From Candidatus Rifleibacteriota bacterium (GTDB taxonomy: Bacteria > Muiribacteriota > Ozemobacteria > Ozemobacterales > Ozemobacteraceae), in assembly GCA_024710355.1 (NCBI GenBank), contig JANJUX010000003.1, positions 121,005-185,004 of the forward strand: a stretch of 64,000 nucleotides of DNA, read 5' to 3'. The notes under the pieces are model-generated. The model did no database searches, was not told the DNA's origin, and saw nothing but the letters and a program-made list of their open reading frames with translations. This document shows, piece after piece, positions 43,695 through 50,944 of the stretch; the first letter of the stretch is position 1; every line of letters starts with the position of its first letter. Made by a program: the position numbers and the translations under genes.

Positions 43695-44030
43695 TTATTT
43701 TTCTGGCCAGATTGGCTTTCGTTTTTCGATTGCTGCGCCGACGGCGTTCGACAGGGCCTGGATAATTGCCACGGCATCTTCGACGTTGAGATAAAACATT
43801 GCCGGTGATCCATGACCAGGGGCTGGGTGAATTTCGAGACTGATGCAGTCTGATGGTTCAGATGTCAGTTGATCTTCGTAAAATCTGGACACAATCATCA
43901 TGCCGTTTTTCCAGATGTGGCGACTGATAACTTTTCCCGGAGTGTCTGAACCTCCTCCTGCAGCACCTTTATTTCGTGATCGCGATCTAATAGAAGCTGG
44001 TTTAATTCCGCGTTCCTTTGAACTTCCCAT
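43695..44030 (-). CDS. Hypothetical phage protein, 111 aa
   Basis: ATG 44030 has an AAAGG site at suitable spacing; a GTG at 44039 is less likely. The protein is basic at the N-terminus and has a beta-rich centre. It ends one base before the next start. No domain recognised. Confidence 0.55.
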   Translation of the reverse strand: MGSSKERGIKPASIRSRSRNKGAAGGGSDTPGKVISRHIWKNGMMIVSRFYEDQLTSEPSDCISLEIHPAPGHGSPAMFYLNVEDAVAIIQALSNAVGAAIEKRKPIWPEK

Positions 44031-44042
44031 TTTAAGCACCTT

Positions 44043-44651
44043 TCAAGAATTGATTCGGTCATCTTCAACCTGATCAAGCATGCGTTTGCGTTTCTGATCT
44101 TCGGTTTCCACTTCCTGCCTGGGCTGGAACAGCCGGCCGGTCAGACGGTTGAAAATTTCAAGGCCGCGTGCCTTTTCCTTTTCCGAGTAAGCACGCGGCG
44201 CAACCGGCTTAACGGGCTGGCTATCTCCGGCCGGCGCAGTAGTCGACGCGCTGCCATAAGTATCAGGCCCTTTCTCAGCCGCTTTCGCGGCCATGTCGTA
44301 TGCAGTGTGTTTCAAATAATTGTGGTTCTTCAACTGGGTCGGGCGGCGCTCAACAACGGCTTCAACGGCTTCTTTCCAGATTTTTGCCGTTATCGGCTTA
44401 ACGCCACTGCCGTCCCAGTTGACCGATGTCAGGGCCGTCAGCGCAGCAAATTCGCTGAGAAGCTTGTTTGCCTTCGCCCACGCCAGACCGCGCCCCTTTT
44501 CCGGTCTGAAAAGCCCGATATAGGCAATCGCGCATTTTTGCAGGTCAGGCGGCAGGTTTGTGATACCGACAACGAAGTTCCGGGCATCAGCATCACTCTG
44601 CCAGGCTTCAAGACTTGCACAACCGCCACATATCGGGCAGATCAGTTTCAT
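44043..44651 (-). CDS. Hypothetical phage protein with N-terminal zinc knuckle, 202 aa
   Basis: The protein starts MKLICPICGGCASLEAWQ, a two-cysteine knuckle with a third cysteine nearby. The middle is helical (LPPDLQKCAIAYIGLFRPEKGRGLAWAKANKLLSEF), and the C-terminus is charged and probably disordered. ATG 44651 overlaps the previous stop (ATGA). Its make-up (metal knuckle plus helical core) suggests nucleic-acid binding. Confidence 0.6.
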   Translation of the reverse strand: MKLICPICGGCASLEAWQSDADARNFVVGITNLPPDLQKCAIAYIGLFRPEKGRGLAWAKANKLLSEFAALTALTSVNWDGSGVKPITAKIWKEAVEAVVERRPTQLKNHNYLKHTAYDMAAKAAEKGPDTYGSASTTAPAGDSQPVKPVAPRAYSEKEKARGLEIFNRLTGRLFQPRQEVETEDQKRKRMLDQVEDDRINS

Positions 44652-44899
44652 GCTCTGGCCTCTCCTGTCCATTGCTTTTGCCCGGCATTAATCAGCTTTT
44701 CAAACAGTTCGCCGCGCATGGCGTCCCGTCGTTTCTGCGTTTTTTCTGCATGAACAAGCAGTTCGAGAAAGCTGTCTATGTTGACTCTGCCGCTTTTATG
44801 GGCCGTATCAAGGGCAATTTCGATGCCGAGAATTACTGTTTTCAACGTGAAATCTTCGAGAATAAGCTGTTCTTTCAGTTTTATAATTTCTGGATTCAT
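44648..44899 (-). CDS. Hypothetical phage protein, 83 aa
   Basis: A helical 83-residue protein (MNPEIIKLKEQLILEDFTLK) without recognised motif. It lies just downstream of the Mor-like regulator gene, 14 bases away, so it may be the first gene of a middle operon. Confidence 0.55.
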   Translation of the reverse strand: MNPEIIKLKEQLILEDFTLKTVILGIEIALDTAHKSGRVNIDSFLELLVHAEKTQKRRDAMRGELFEKLINAGQKQWTGEARA

Positions 44900-44913
44900 T
44901 GTTTTTGGCTCCT

Positions 44914-45288
44914 TCAGGTATTTTTAGAAATGCAAGAGTAGACGAATCCTGCTGTAACGCCGCATTTAACTGCGAGCTGACGGACGTTGCCGCCGTCAAA
45001 GTTTTCTCTGATATAGCGCTGTATCGCTCGATTCAGGCCGCGTTTTGGAATGCTGAGCTGAACGCCGCCCAACTTAAGAACGAGAACAAATGCGGCTTCA
45101 GGGCCGAGAATGTCTGCGATCAGCTTGAGGTCCTCGCTATAGAGGTCTTCTTCCCGGAACGTGTCATAAAGCCAGCGGTATTCTTCGACAATTGCGTCAA
45201 ATGCCCCGCCGGTTCTAAGCGGTTTTTTAGCGTTAGCCGGTTTTTCATTAGCTTTTTCGTCTTCAAATAATCTCAGCTGCTTGCTCAT
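44914..45288 (-). CDS. Mor-like transcription activator (middle operon regulator)
   Basis: The C-terminal 80 residues match the Mor/C family: LIADILGPEAAFVLVLKLGGVQLSIPK dimerisation region, the linker strand, then the helix-turn-helix NVRQLAVKCGVTAGFVYSCI. In Mu, Mor turns on the middle promoter that drives the late activator C. The gene lies in the place of mor, downstream of the gemA and gam genes. No separate C homologue is evident, so this protein may switch on the late genes directly. Confidence 0.85.
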   Translation of the reverse strand: MSKQLRLFEDEKANEKPANAKKPLRTGGAFDAIVEEYRWLYDTFREEDLYSEDLKLIADILGPEAAFVLVLKLGGVQLSIPKRGLNRAIQRYIRENFDGGNVRQLAVKCGVTAGFVYSCISKNT

Positions 45289-45466
45289 TTTTTACCTCGC
45301 TCTTGTCAGCAACACGTTCCCATTCAGCCAGAGCCTTTTTCATCGCAGCCGGCTTTCGCTTTATGAGGGCCGTTAAATATGCATTTGCTGCGGCAAATAC
45401 CTCGTCAGCACGCCCAGGGCTGTTTTGCGGCATCTCAACCATTTTCTGCTGCGGTTTTGTCTTCAT
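45263..45466 (-). CDS. Small phage protein, 67 aa
   Basis: From ATG 45466 this is a basic helical protein (MKTKPQQKMVEMPQN). It overlaps the 3' end of the gam-like gene by 32 bases and the start of the Mor-like gene by 26, so it is packed into the early operon. No domain recognised. Confidence 0.5.
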   Translation of the reverse strand: MKTKPQQKMVEMPQNSPGRADEVFAAANAYLTALIKRKPAAMKKALAEWERVADKSEVKNEQAAEII

Positions 45467-45959
45467 CGAGCAGCTTCTGTACAAGCTTGTCGATATCGCT
45501 GTTGGTGTCTTTGATTAAAACCTGTTCTTTGCCTTCGACCAGGCTCACACCGATCTTTTTCAGATCAGGGGCCGGAAGCTGTTTTAAGGCCGTTTTGCAA
45601 AGGGTTTCTTTGGTGTTGATCAGAACATTGATCTGACCGACCATAGTCTTCTTGATGCGATTGATGACCGTTTCTTCATCATCCCATTCGATGTCGTCAG
45701 AAACCTTCTGCAAACCGAACTTGATACCGTGAACAGTCATCGTTTTCGGTCGTTTGAACAGATCACGGGATTCTTCGATCGCGTTCGAAAGGTTTTCTTT
45801 CAGGCTTTTTGCCTTGTTCACGGCATGCCTGATGATGGGCAGATATTTGCGTTTAACCGCTTCAATTTCGTCATTCATTGCGCGCATGCGATCGCTGAGC
45901 ACAAGTCGGGCGTCAGCAAAGTCTTTCGAGATGGTTTCAAATTCTTTTACGGTTTTCAC
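45435..45959 (-). CDS. Host-nuclease inhibitor Gam
   Basis: The 174-residue protein has the Gam pattern of long helices (VLSDRMRAMNDEIEAVKRKYLP) joined to a strand region TVHGIKFGLQKVSDDIEWDDEE, then a helical tail with IGVSLVEGKEQVLI. Mu Gam coats double-strand ends and blocks exonucleases. The early operon position next to gemA agrees. Confidence 0.8.
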   Translation of the reverse strand: MKTVKEFETISKDFADARLVLSDRMRAMNDEIEAVKRKYLPIIRHAVNKAKSLKENLSNAIEESRDLFKRPKTMTVHGIKFGLQKVSDDIEWDDEETVINRIKKTMVGQINVLINTKETLCKTALKQLPAPDLKKIGVSLVEGKEQVLIKDTNSDIDKLVQKLLDEDKTAAENG

Positions 45960-46137
45960 GGTCGGCCTCCTGGATTACGGTTTTTTTGATTGAAATCGCT
46001 TCAGATTCGTCTTCAGCGAAAGTCCACGGTTCTTTTGCTCCACAGATGCGACAGCGATGCGGAAGATGCCGGCGCGGAGCGCAGATTTGTCCGCATTTCA
46101 TGCAGACGAGCAATTGTTTTTTCAAGTTTGCCTCCAC
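45937..46137 (-). CDS. Small zinc-finger phage protein, 66 aa
   Basis: The protein has CMKCGQIC and CRICGAKEPW, two knuckles that together make one rubredoxin-like zinc ribbon. It overlaps both neighbours (gemA end and gam start) by 16 and 23 bases. Likely a small DNA- or protein-binding factor. Confidence 0.6.
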   Translation of the reverse strand: MEANLKKQLLVCMKCGQICAPRRHLPHRCRICGAKEPWTFAEDESEAISIKKTVIQEADRENRKRI

Positions 46138-46571
46138 TTCGTGCTTTTCATAGTCAAAAGCGCATTGATAATCTTGCTTGCGACTGATTTGTTCGCGAAC
46201 CTGATGTCGCTTACGCCGTATTTTTCGATGAAGTGTCGAAGCGCCACCGCTCTGTTTTCGTCGGAATCGGCCCGGCTGACTTCGCGCCAGATCGATTCAA
46301 TCATGCGCAGCTGCTTCGGCGTAGCCATATCAGGGCGACTCCCAAGGTCGTCAAATCGCTTTTTATTGCTCTTTTGCCCGCGTTGTCGCCACACGCCGGC
46401 AGAAATGCCCATTTCAATCAGCTTGTTTTCAAATTCATTGGCGGCGGCATCGCTCAACTGCTTCGATGATTCGACGCCGAAGCCGTAAAGCATTGCTTCA
46501 TACTCTTCTTTTGTCATGCGCAAAGCGGTTTTAAGGGTATGTATAATCTTGATCTGGGCTTGTGTTGCCAT
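46122..46571 (-). CDS. gemA: GemA-family phage regulator (Mu gp16, DUF1018)
   Basis: The 149-residue protein starts MATQAQIKIIHTLKTAL and contains the family features RMTKEEYEAMLYGFGVESSKQLSD and ATPKQLRMIESIWREVSR. GemA of Mu affects host gene expression and DNA topology. ATG 46571 has the ribosome site GAGGTG; an upstream GTG does not fit as well. The gene follows muB closely. Confidence 0.85.
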   Translation of the reverse strand: MATQAQIKIIHTLKTALRMTKEEYEAMLYGFGVESSKQLSDAAANEFENKLIEMGISAGVWRQRGQKSNKKRFDDLGSRPDMATPKQLRMIESIWREVSRADSDENRAVALRHFIEKYGVSDIRFANKSVASKIINALLTMKSTKWRQT

Positions 46572-46581
46572 GAATTTCACC

Positions 46582-47475
46582 TCAAATCATCAGGGATTTA
46601 CCGGCTTCGGTCACAAGGTCTTTGTCGATGGGCATGTTGTTTATTTCCGACATTCTGATGCTGCGCCGTATAAGCTTCGTAAGCACGCGAGTATTGCCGT
46701 TGGCAACGCTATGAAACGTTTTATAGACACCGTTTGAATCTGGCAGCGCATTTTTTACAAACAGTTCCGTGTCTGATGGGTCCAGCACCTGCAAAACGCC
46801 CTTAACACCAACGCGCGAGAACAGCTGCGCATACTCGCCGCGCTTGCCGCGCAGATTGCCAATCAAAACCGGCATGCCGATCAAAAGAATGCCGACCCCG
46901 GCCTTGTCATAAATGCGGCGCAGAAGTTCCAGGGCGCGATACGGCAGATGCTCGGCTTCGTCGACGATGATCATGCGATCAGAGCCCTTGAGCTTCGCCA
47001 CGATGTCCTCGAACAAGGCGTGAATCTGACCATGCCCATCAAGGCCGACGGCCTTGTGCAGTTCCTGAAAAAGAACTTTGGCGGTGTAGCCAAGATCGGC
47101 TTCAATCAGTATCGTTGCTGGGTTCTGGCGGTTGAATTCTTTTACCGCGAACGTTTTGCCCAGGCCGGCCGGGCCGTAAATAACGCCTATTTCATTTTCA
47201 ATAAGGCAATAATCGGCCAGTTCGAATACCTTTCGGGCAATCGAGGTCTGGATAAAGTCGGTCTGTGGCTTTACATTTCGTTCCTGGCGTTCGGCCTGCC
47301 GGGCCAGCCAGTTCTCGATTGCAACTTCAAGCTTGGCAACGTCGCCCTTATACGAAAAGTTCAGATACTGGCTCAGGGCGGCAGGACTTCTGCCGATGCC
47401 TTTGGCAACCGCTGACGCGCTTTTGCCGGTTTCGTCGATAAACGCTCGTAATTTGTTTCTGAGTTCTTTATTCAT
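46582..47475 (-). CDS. Transposition target-capture ATPase MuB
   Basis: The 297-residue protein has an N-terminal helix-turn-helix (SASAVAKGIGRSPAALSQYLN), an AAA+ core with Walker A YGPAGLGKTFAV, Walker B MIIVDEAEHLP and a C-terminal helical domain. MuB binds target DNA as an ATP-driven filament, activates MuA and gives immunity against self-insertion. It overlaps the muA stop by 8 bases. Confidence 0.93.
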   Translation of the reverse strand: MNKELRNKLRAFIDETGKSASAVAKGIGRSPAALSQYLNFSYKGDVAKLEVAIENWLARQAERQERNVKPQTDFIQTSIARKVFELADYCLIENEIGVIYGPAGLGKTFAVKEFNRQNPATILIEADLGYTAKVLFQELHKAVGLDGHGQIHALFEDIVAKLKGSDRMIIVDEAEHLPYRALELLRRIYDKAGVGILLIGMPVLIGNLRGKRGEYAQLFSRVGVKGVLQVLDPSDTELFVKNALPDSNGVYKTFHSVANGNTRVLTKLIRRSIRMSEINNMPIDKDLVTEAGKSLMI

Positions 47476-49498
47476 CTTCGTTTCTCCTATTCTGTTTTTC
47501 CCATAGTTCTTTATCTGTGTGGTTATGGAAAATCGGGGTCGGCTTCCGGGTTTTTGCCGGTGTCAGGCCCTGCAATCCATAGTTTTCACGGTCTTCAATT
47601 TGCTTGCGCTGGATAACAGCCTGGTCCATGTTGCTGTTAACGATCTGCACAACTGGATTCTGCTGTACCGGCACGGCGGTGTTATGCCGGGCATCGGTGC
47701 CAGTCTTTAGCCACTGCAGCTGCACTGCCGGCTCGACTTCCTGAATTTTCTTCAGTTCTTCTTTAACTCTGCGTTCATCGCGCCGCTTCTGCGCCATCTG
47801 CTCCTGCAGTTTCGATTTCTGGACATCGGTTTCTGCCAGGAAATCGATGGACTCTTTCATGTATGCGGAACCGATGTAGGCATTGTTCTCGGCGTCGAAA
47901 ACCCATATTTCCTGCATTTTGTCCGGGGCTCTGCGCCAGTAGACTTTCGTGCCGCGATAACCGTTCATCCATTCCGCTTCGTAAGTGACTTCGTATTTGC
48001 TGTCATAAAGTCCGTTGCGGCGGATGCTGCAGGTTGTGCTCGATCGCATGCAGAAGAGCTTCAGCGCATCACGTCTGACTTCGCGCTTGTTTCTGAATTC
48101 TTCAGCCCAAAGCTGATTCGGCGTGCGGCCCTTCAGAACTTTTCCCTGGCTGGGCATATTGTTGAAAATTTCATCGATGAAAACAGCAAGCAGCTCTTTC
48201 AGCTCGGAATATTCCATCAACTGCCCACCGCGAACTTTTTCCTGCAGGCTTTCGGGGCGTTCAACGACATCGCCACCGCGATAACCTGGGAAGCGTTTTG
48301 AGAACCAGGTCTTGAATTTCAAAAAGTCGCGTTCGATCGGCTTCGTCTGGGCGTTATAAGGCAGTGCGAAATGTGGCTCAACACCAAGATTCATCAGCAT
48401 TGGCGTTGCTGCTACTTCGCTGCATGCAACCTTGTGTCGCGTTACTATCTCGCGGCCGCCGGCGAAGTCTTTGCAGCGATAATCTTTACCGTTGTCGATC
48501 AATACATGCTTTGGCAGGCCATAATTAACGGCGGCGACAAAGAAAGCCTCAAAAATGTGATCAGAACTCGGCGGTTCAATGTGCAGGCAGTAGCCCAGGA
48601 ATTTCCCTGATTTTGCGTCGCGCCAGGCAGTAAGCCAGGGCGCTTTATGGCGCTCACCATCTCTGACAAGAATATCGATCTGGGCGTGGTCGGATACCCA
48701 CACTTCACCGGCGGCAATATTGCTGTAATCGCGATCAACATAAGAGGCATACTTGCGATACCAGGCACTTTGGCCGTGGCGTGCGCGATAAATAATGTCT
48801 TCCGGCAGGCGATCCATAAGCAGACGATAAAAGCTGGTCTGGCATGGGAAATCTCTGGTGTTAATGCCGGGCGTCTGCTGAATGGCCGCGCCGAGTGTCA
48901 TGGCCCAGCATGACGCAAGAGATGGGCGACTTTCGCGCAGATAGAGAGACTTAAAGGTTTCGAACCAGGATTCTTCGATTTTCGTCGACCCTTTTCTTCT
49001 GCCCCACTGCCCCAAAAGGGCTGCAACGCCGCCTTCGGCATATTGCTTGCGCATGCGCAAAATCATCGGATAAGACGCCTGGCGGTCAGGGTTTTTTTCG
49101 TTCCAGACCGCAAGCCAATCTTTCAACTCGCTGCCATACATGCCTTCGGTTGCGTTCAGGATGATCATGTATTTTTCAGCTTTTCTCCGGCTGTAATCGG
49201 GTGATTCTTCGTAAGTAGCGGTCTGAAAATCAGGATTGGTTGCAAAGTTCTCTGTGGCCGAATTCTTTTGTGCGGTTGGTTCTGGCTTGGCAAGCGATTC
49301 AATTTCCTGCTCTTTCAAAAACCGCTGAGCTTCAGCAGGAAGAGAGGAAATATGATATTCAAGGCCGCCGCCGCAGCCTTGACGTTCGCGGGATTGCCAG
49401 TTTTCACGCTTCACCTTGTCTAAAATTGCACGTCTTGACGAAGGGAGTCCTGGCAAACACAAACGAACCAGCTCAAGAATTGAGAACCAATTTCGCAT
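47468..49498 (-). CDS. DDE transposase MuA
   Basis: The 676-residue protein has the Mu N-terminal winged helix (MRNWFSILELVRLCLPGLPS), Mu-type DNA-binding repeats, and the DDE core: the first aspartate in VWVSDHAQIDIL, the second in HVLIDNGKDY, and the glutamate in QTKPIERDFLKF. The C-terminal beta-barrel and charged tail that contact MuB follow. It binds the GTGTCAAAA-type end sites and makes 5-bp duplications. Confidence 0.94.
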   Translation of the reverse strand: MRNWFSILELVRLCLPGLPSSRRAILDKVKRENWQSRERQGCGGGLEYHISSLPAEAQRFLKEQEIESLAKPEPTAQKNSATENFATNPDFQTATYEESPDYSRRKAEKYMIILNATEGMYGSELKDWLAVWNEKNPDRQASYPMILRMRKQYAEGGVAALLGQWGRRKGSTKIEESWFETFKSLYLRESRPSLASCWAMTLGAAIQQTPGINTRDFPCQTSFYRLLMDRLPEDIIYRARHGQSAWYRKYASYVDRDYSNIAAGEVWVSDHAQIDILVRDGERHKAPWLTAWRDAKSGKFLGYCLHIEPPSSDHIFEAFFVAAVNYGLPKHVLIDNGKDYRCKDFAGGREIVTRHKVACSEVAATPMLMNLGVEPHFALPYNAQTKPIERDFLKFKTWFSKRFPGYRGGDVVERPESLQEKVRGGQLMEYSELKELLAVFIDEIFNNMPSQGKVLKGRTPNQLWAEEFRNKREVRRDALKLFCMRSSTTCSIRRNGLYDSKYEVTYEAEWMNGYRGTKVYWRRAPDKMQEIWVFDAENNAYIGSAYMKESIDFLAETDVQKSKLQEQMAQKRRDERRVKEELKKIQEVEPAVQLQWLKTGTDARHNTAVPVQQNPVVQIVNSNMDQAVIQRKQIEDRENYGLQGLTPAKTRKPTPIFHNHTDKELWEKQNRRNEDE

Positions 49499-49499
49499 T

Positions 49500-49718
49500 T
49501 TAAGCAGCCTTTTGTTCGAGAATTTCCGGGGGACATCCGAGGTCGAGCAGCAGCTTGACTACACGCTTGCTTTTCATTTTTCCAAGCAGAACGTTATAAA
49601 CAGAGGTTTGACTGATTCCGAGTTCTCTCGCGATTTCAGCCTGCGTTGTTTCTCTGTCAATGAGCCATTTCTTAATGGCCTTCATTCGTGGCGAATTAGA
49701 TTCTTTCATTTCAGGCAC
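49500..49718 (-). CDS. Ner-like DNA-binding regulator
   Basis: The 72-residue protein is little more than a helix-turn-helix (TTQAEIARELGISQTSVYNVLLGK). It is encoded directly before muA in the early operon, the place of ner in Mu, whose product damps early transcription. The similarity to Ner is in position and fold, not visibly in sequence. Confidence 0.7.
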   Translation of the reverse strand: MPEMKESNSPRMKAIKKWLIDRETTQAEIARELGISQTSVYNVLLGKMKSKRVVKLLLDLGCPPEILEQKAA

Positions 49719-49890
49719 TCCTAAGCTTAAGCAAAGCGTCTTTGCACTGATTTAATGAGTCTTTATCCATCGAAATAAGCAAAGACTCATCGCTAGAAAA
49801 ATGGTCGAGCTCGTATTCGTCCATGCTGTCCAGAACTCTTTCCAGGATGTCCGCGACGATTGCAGCTTCAGACTTTTTCAGGTTTCGCAT
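49711..49890 (-). CDS. First gene of the early operon, 59 aa
   Basis: The acidic helical protein begins MRNLKKSEAAIVADILERVL. ATG 49890 lies about 70 bases after the predicted early transcription start and has a GAGGTG site. A longer reading from 49953 would leave almost no leader. No family recognised. Confidence 0.55.
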   Translation of the reverse strand: MRNLKKSEAAIVADILERVLDSMDEYELDHFSSDESLLISMDKDSLNQCKDALLKLRSA

Positions 49891-49968
49891 TTTTGTTGAC
49901 ACCTCGCTTTTTTTTGATATGGTTTTAAATTTAGAGTTGTTTTTTAGTCGCATTGTTTAGCTAATTTG

Positions 49969-49997
49969 ATTTTATCCGTAATTACGGATTGTGTCAA
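49969..49997 (-). promoter_or_regulatory. Prophage early promoter
   Basis: On the minus strand TTGACA (49997-49992) and TAAAAT (49974-49969) are separated by exactly 17 bases, a near-ideal sigma-70 promoter. The palindromic operator fills the spacer between the two boxes, so bound repressor would exclude RNA polymerase. The promoter drives the operon beginning at 49890 and containing the Ner-like gene, muA and muB. Confidence 0.85.
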
Positions 49998-50019
49998 GCT
50001 TAAATTTGTAATTACGGAT
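49974..50019. promoter_or_regulatory. Two operator-like palindromes
   Basis: ATCCGTAATTACGGAT at 49974-49989 is a perfect 16-base palindrome. A close copy, ATTTGTAATTACGGAT, is at 50004-50019, exactly 30 bases on, about three helical turns. They lie between the early operon and the divergent repressor gene. They are the probable binding sites of the S24 repressor or of the Ner-like protein. Confidence 0.8.
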
Positions 50020-50031
50020 TTTTTTAAGAAA

Positions 50032-50163
50032 CTGCCAAGACAACTTGGCAGGTAAAATTGGGGGAACTAATTGAAGAATGCGTAATAAAGCGGACAATAG
50101 AAACTTGGCAGTCGAGAAAATCGATGACGAAAAACTGCCAAGTTTAGAAAGCGAACTTGGCAG
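50032..50163. repeat. Five CTTGGCAG/CTGCCAAG octamers at the repressor start
   Basis: The octamer occurs at 50032-50039 (inverted), 50044-50051, 50104-50111, 50135-50142 (inverted) and 50156-50163. The first two form an inverted pair 4 bases apart just upstream of the repressor start; the other three lie in its first 29 codons. This density of an 8-mer in 132 bases, in both orientations, points to a second class of protein-binding sites or to RNA hairpins in the leader. Confidence 0.75.
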
Positions 50164-50893
50164 TTTCAGTAAAAGGCTTCATATAATCGCTAACGGTAAG
50201 CCGGCTAGAACTCTTGCATTGGAGCTTGGTATTTCTCCATCCACTTTTCATCAATACTTCAAAGGACAAAGTGAACCAACAAGACCAGTTCTATCCATAA
50301 TTGCGGATAAAACTGGCGTTAATTTAAGTTGGTTGATAGATGGAACGGGCCCAATGCGTAAAAGCGAAATACTTCCGGTAGTTCCCGATGTCGGGAGTAA
50401 TATACTTGCTGCTGTTGAGCCTCAGCCATTCACAATTATCAATTTCGAGGGGAACCAGACAAAAGTAACTCTTGCCCCGAATCTGGTTCACATGCCAGTT
50501 CTGAGTCTTGACGCCGCCTGTGGCAGAGGCGCTTGTGGCGACAACGCTTATATAACTTCCATGATCAGCGCAACAGAAGACTGGTTCCGTCTCAAAGTTC
50601 GCAAAGACCCTCGTGACATGTGTCTTGTCCATGCCCTTGGCGACTCAATGGAGCCCTTGATAGAGGACGGTGACATGGTTTTTTTTGACAAGACATCTAA
50701 AAATCGTCCATGCGATGGTATCTGGGTCTTTTCCTACGAGGAGCGCCTTTTCTTAAAGCGTCTTCAGTTCCTGCCCGACAGCAAAATCAAAGTAATTAGC
50801 TCGAATACGGCCTACGAGCCCTACATTATAAGCATCAACGAGTCATTTCGCCTCTTTGGTCGCTACGTAGCCGTTCTGGGCTTCAGAACCTAA
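50078..50893 (+). CDS. Prophage repressor with S24 peptidase domain
   Basis: The 271-residue protein has a charged N-terminal 35 residues, a helix-turn-helix (ARTLALELGISPSTFHQYFKG, about 46-66) and a C-terminal LexA/CI-type S24 domain with the nucleophilic serine in GDSMEPLIEDGD and the lysine in ERLFLKRLQF. An AACGRGACGD site before it resembles the cleavage Ala-Gly/Cys-Gly region. The design predicts RecA-dependent self-cleavage and SOS induction, unlike the Mu repressor. It diverges from the early operon. Confidence 0.88.
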   Translation: MRNKADNRNLAVEKIDDEKLPSLESELGSFSKRLHIIANGKPARTLALELGISPSTFHQYFKGQSEPTRPVLSIIADKTGVNLSWLIDGTGPMRKSEILPVVPDVGSNILAAVEPQPFTIINFEGNQTKVTLAPNLVHMPVLSLDAACGRGACGDNAYITSMISATEDWFRLKVRKDPRDMCLVHALGDSMEPLIEDGDMVFFDKTSKNRPCDGIWVFSYEERLFLKRLQFLPDSKIKVISSNTAYEPYIISINESFRLFGRYVAVLGFRT

Positions 50894-50944
50894 CAAATCT
50901 TGAATTCTGCGTTAGGCCTTTAAAACATCTCGGAGGCGCTGTTT

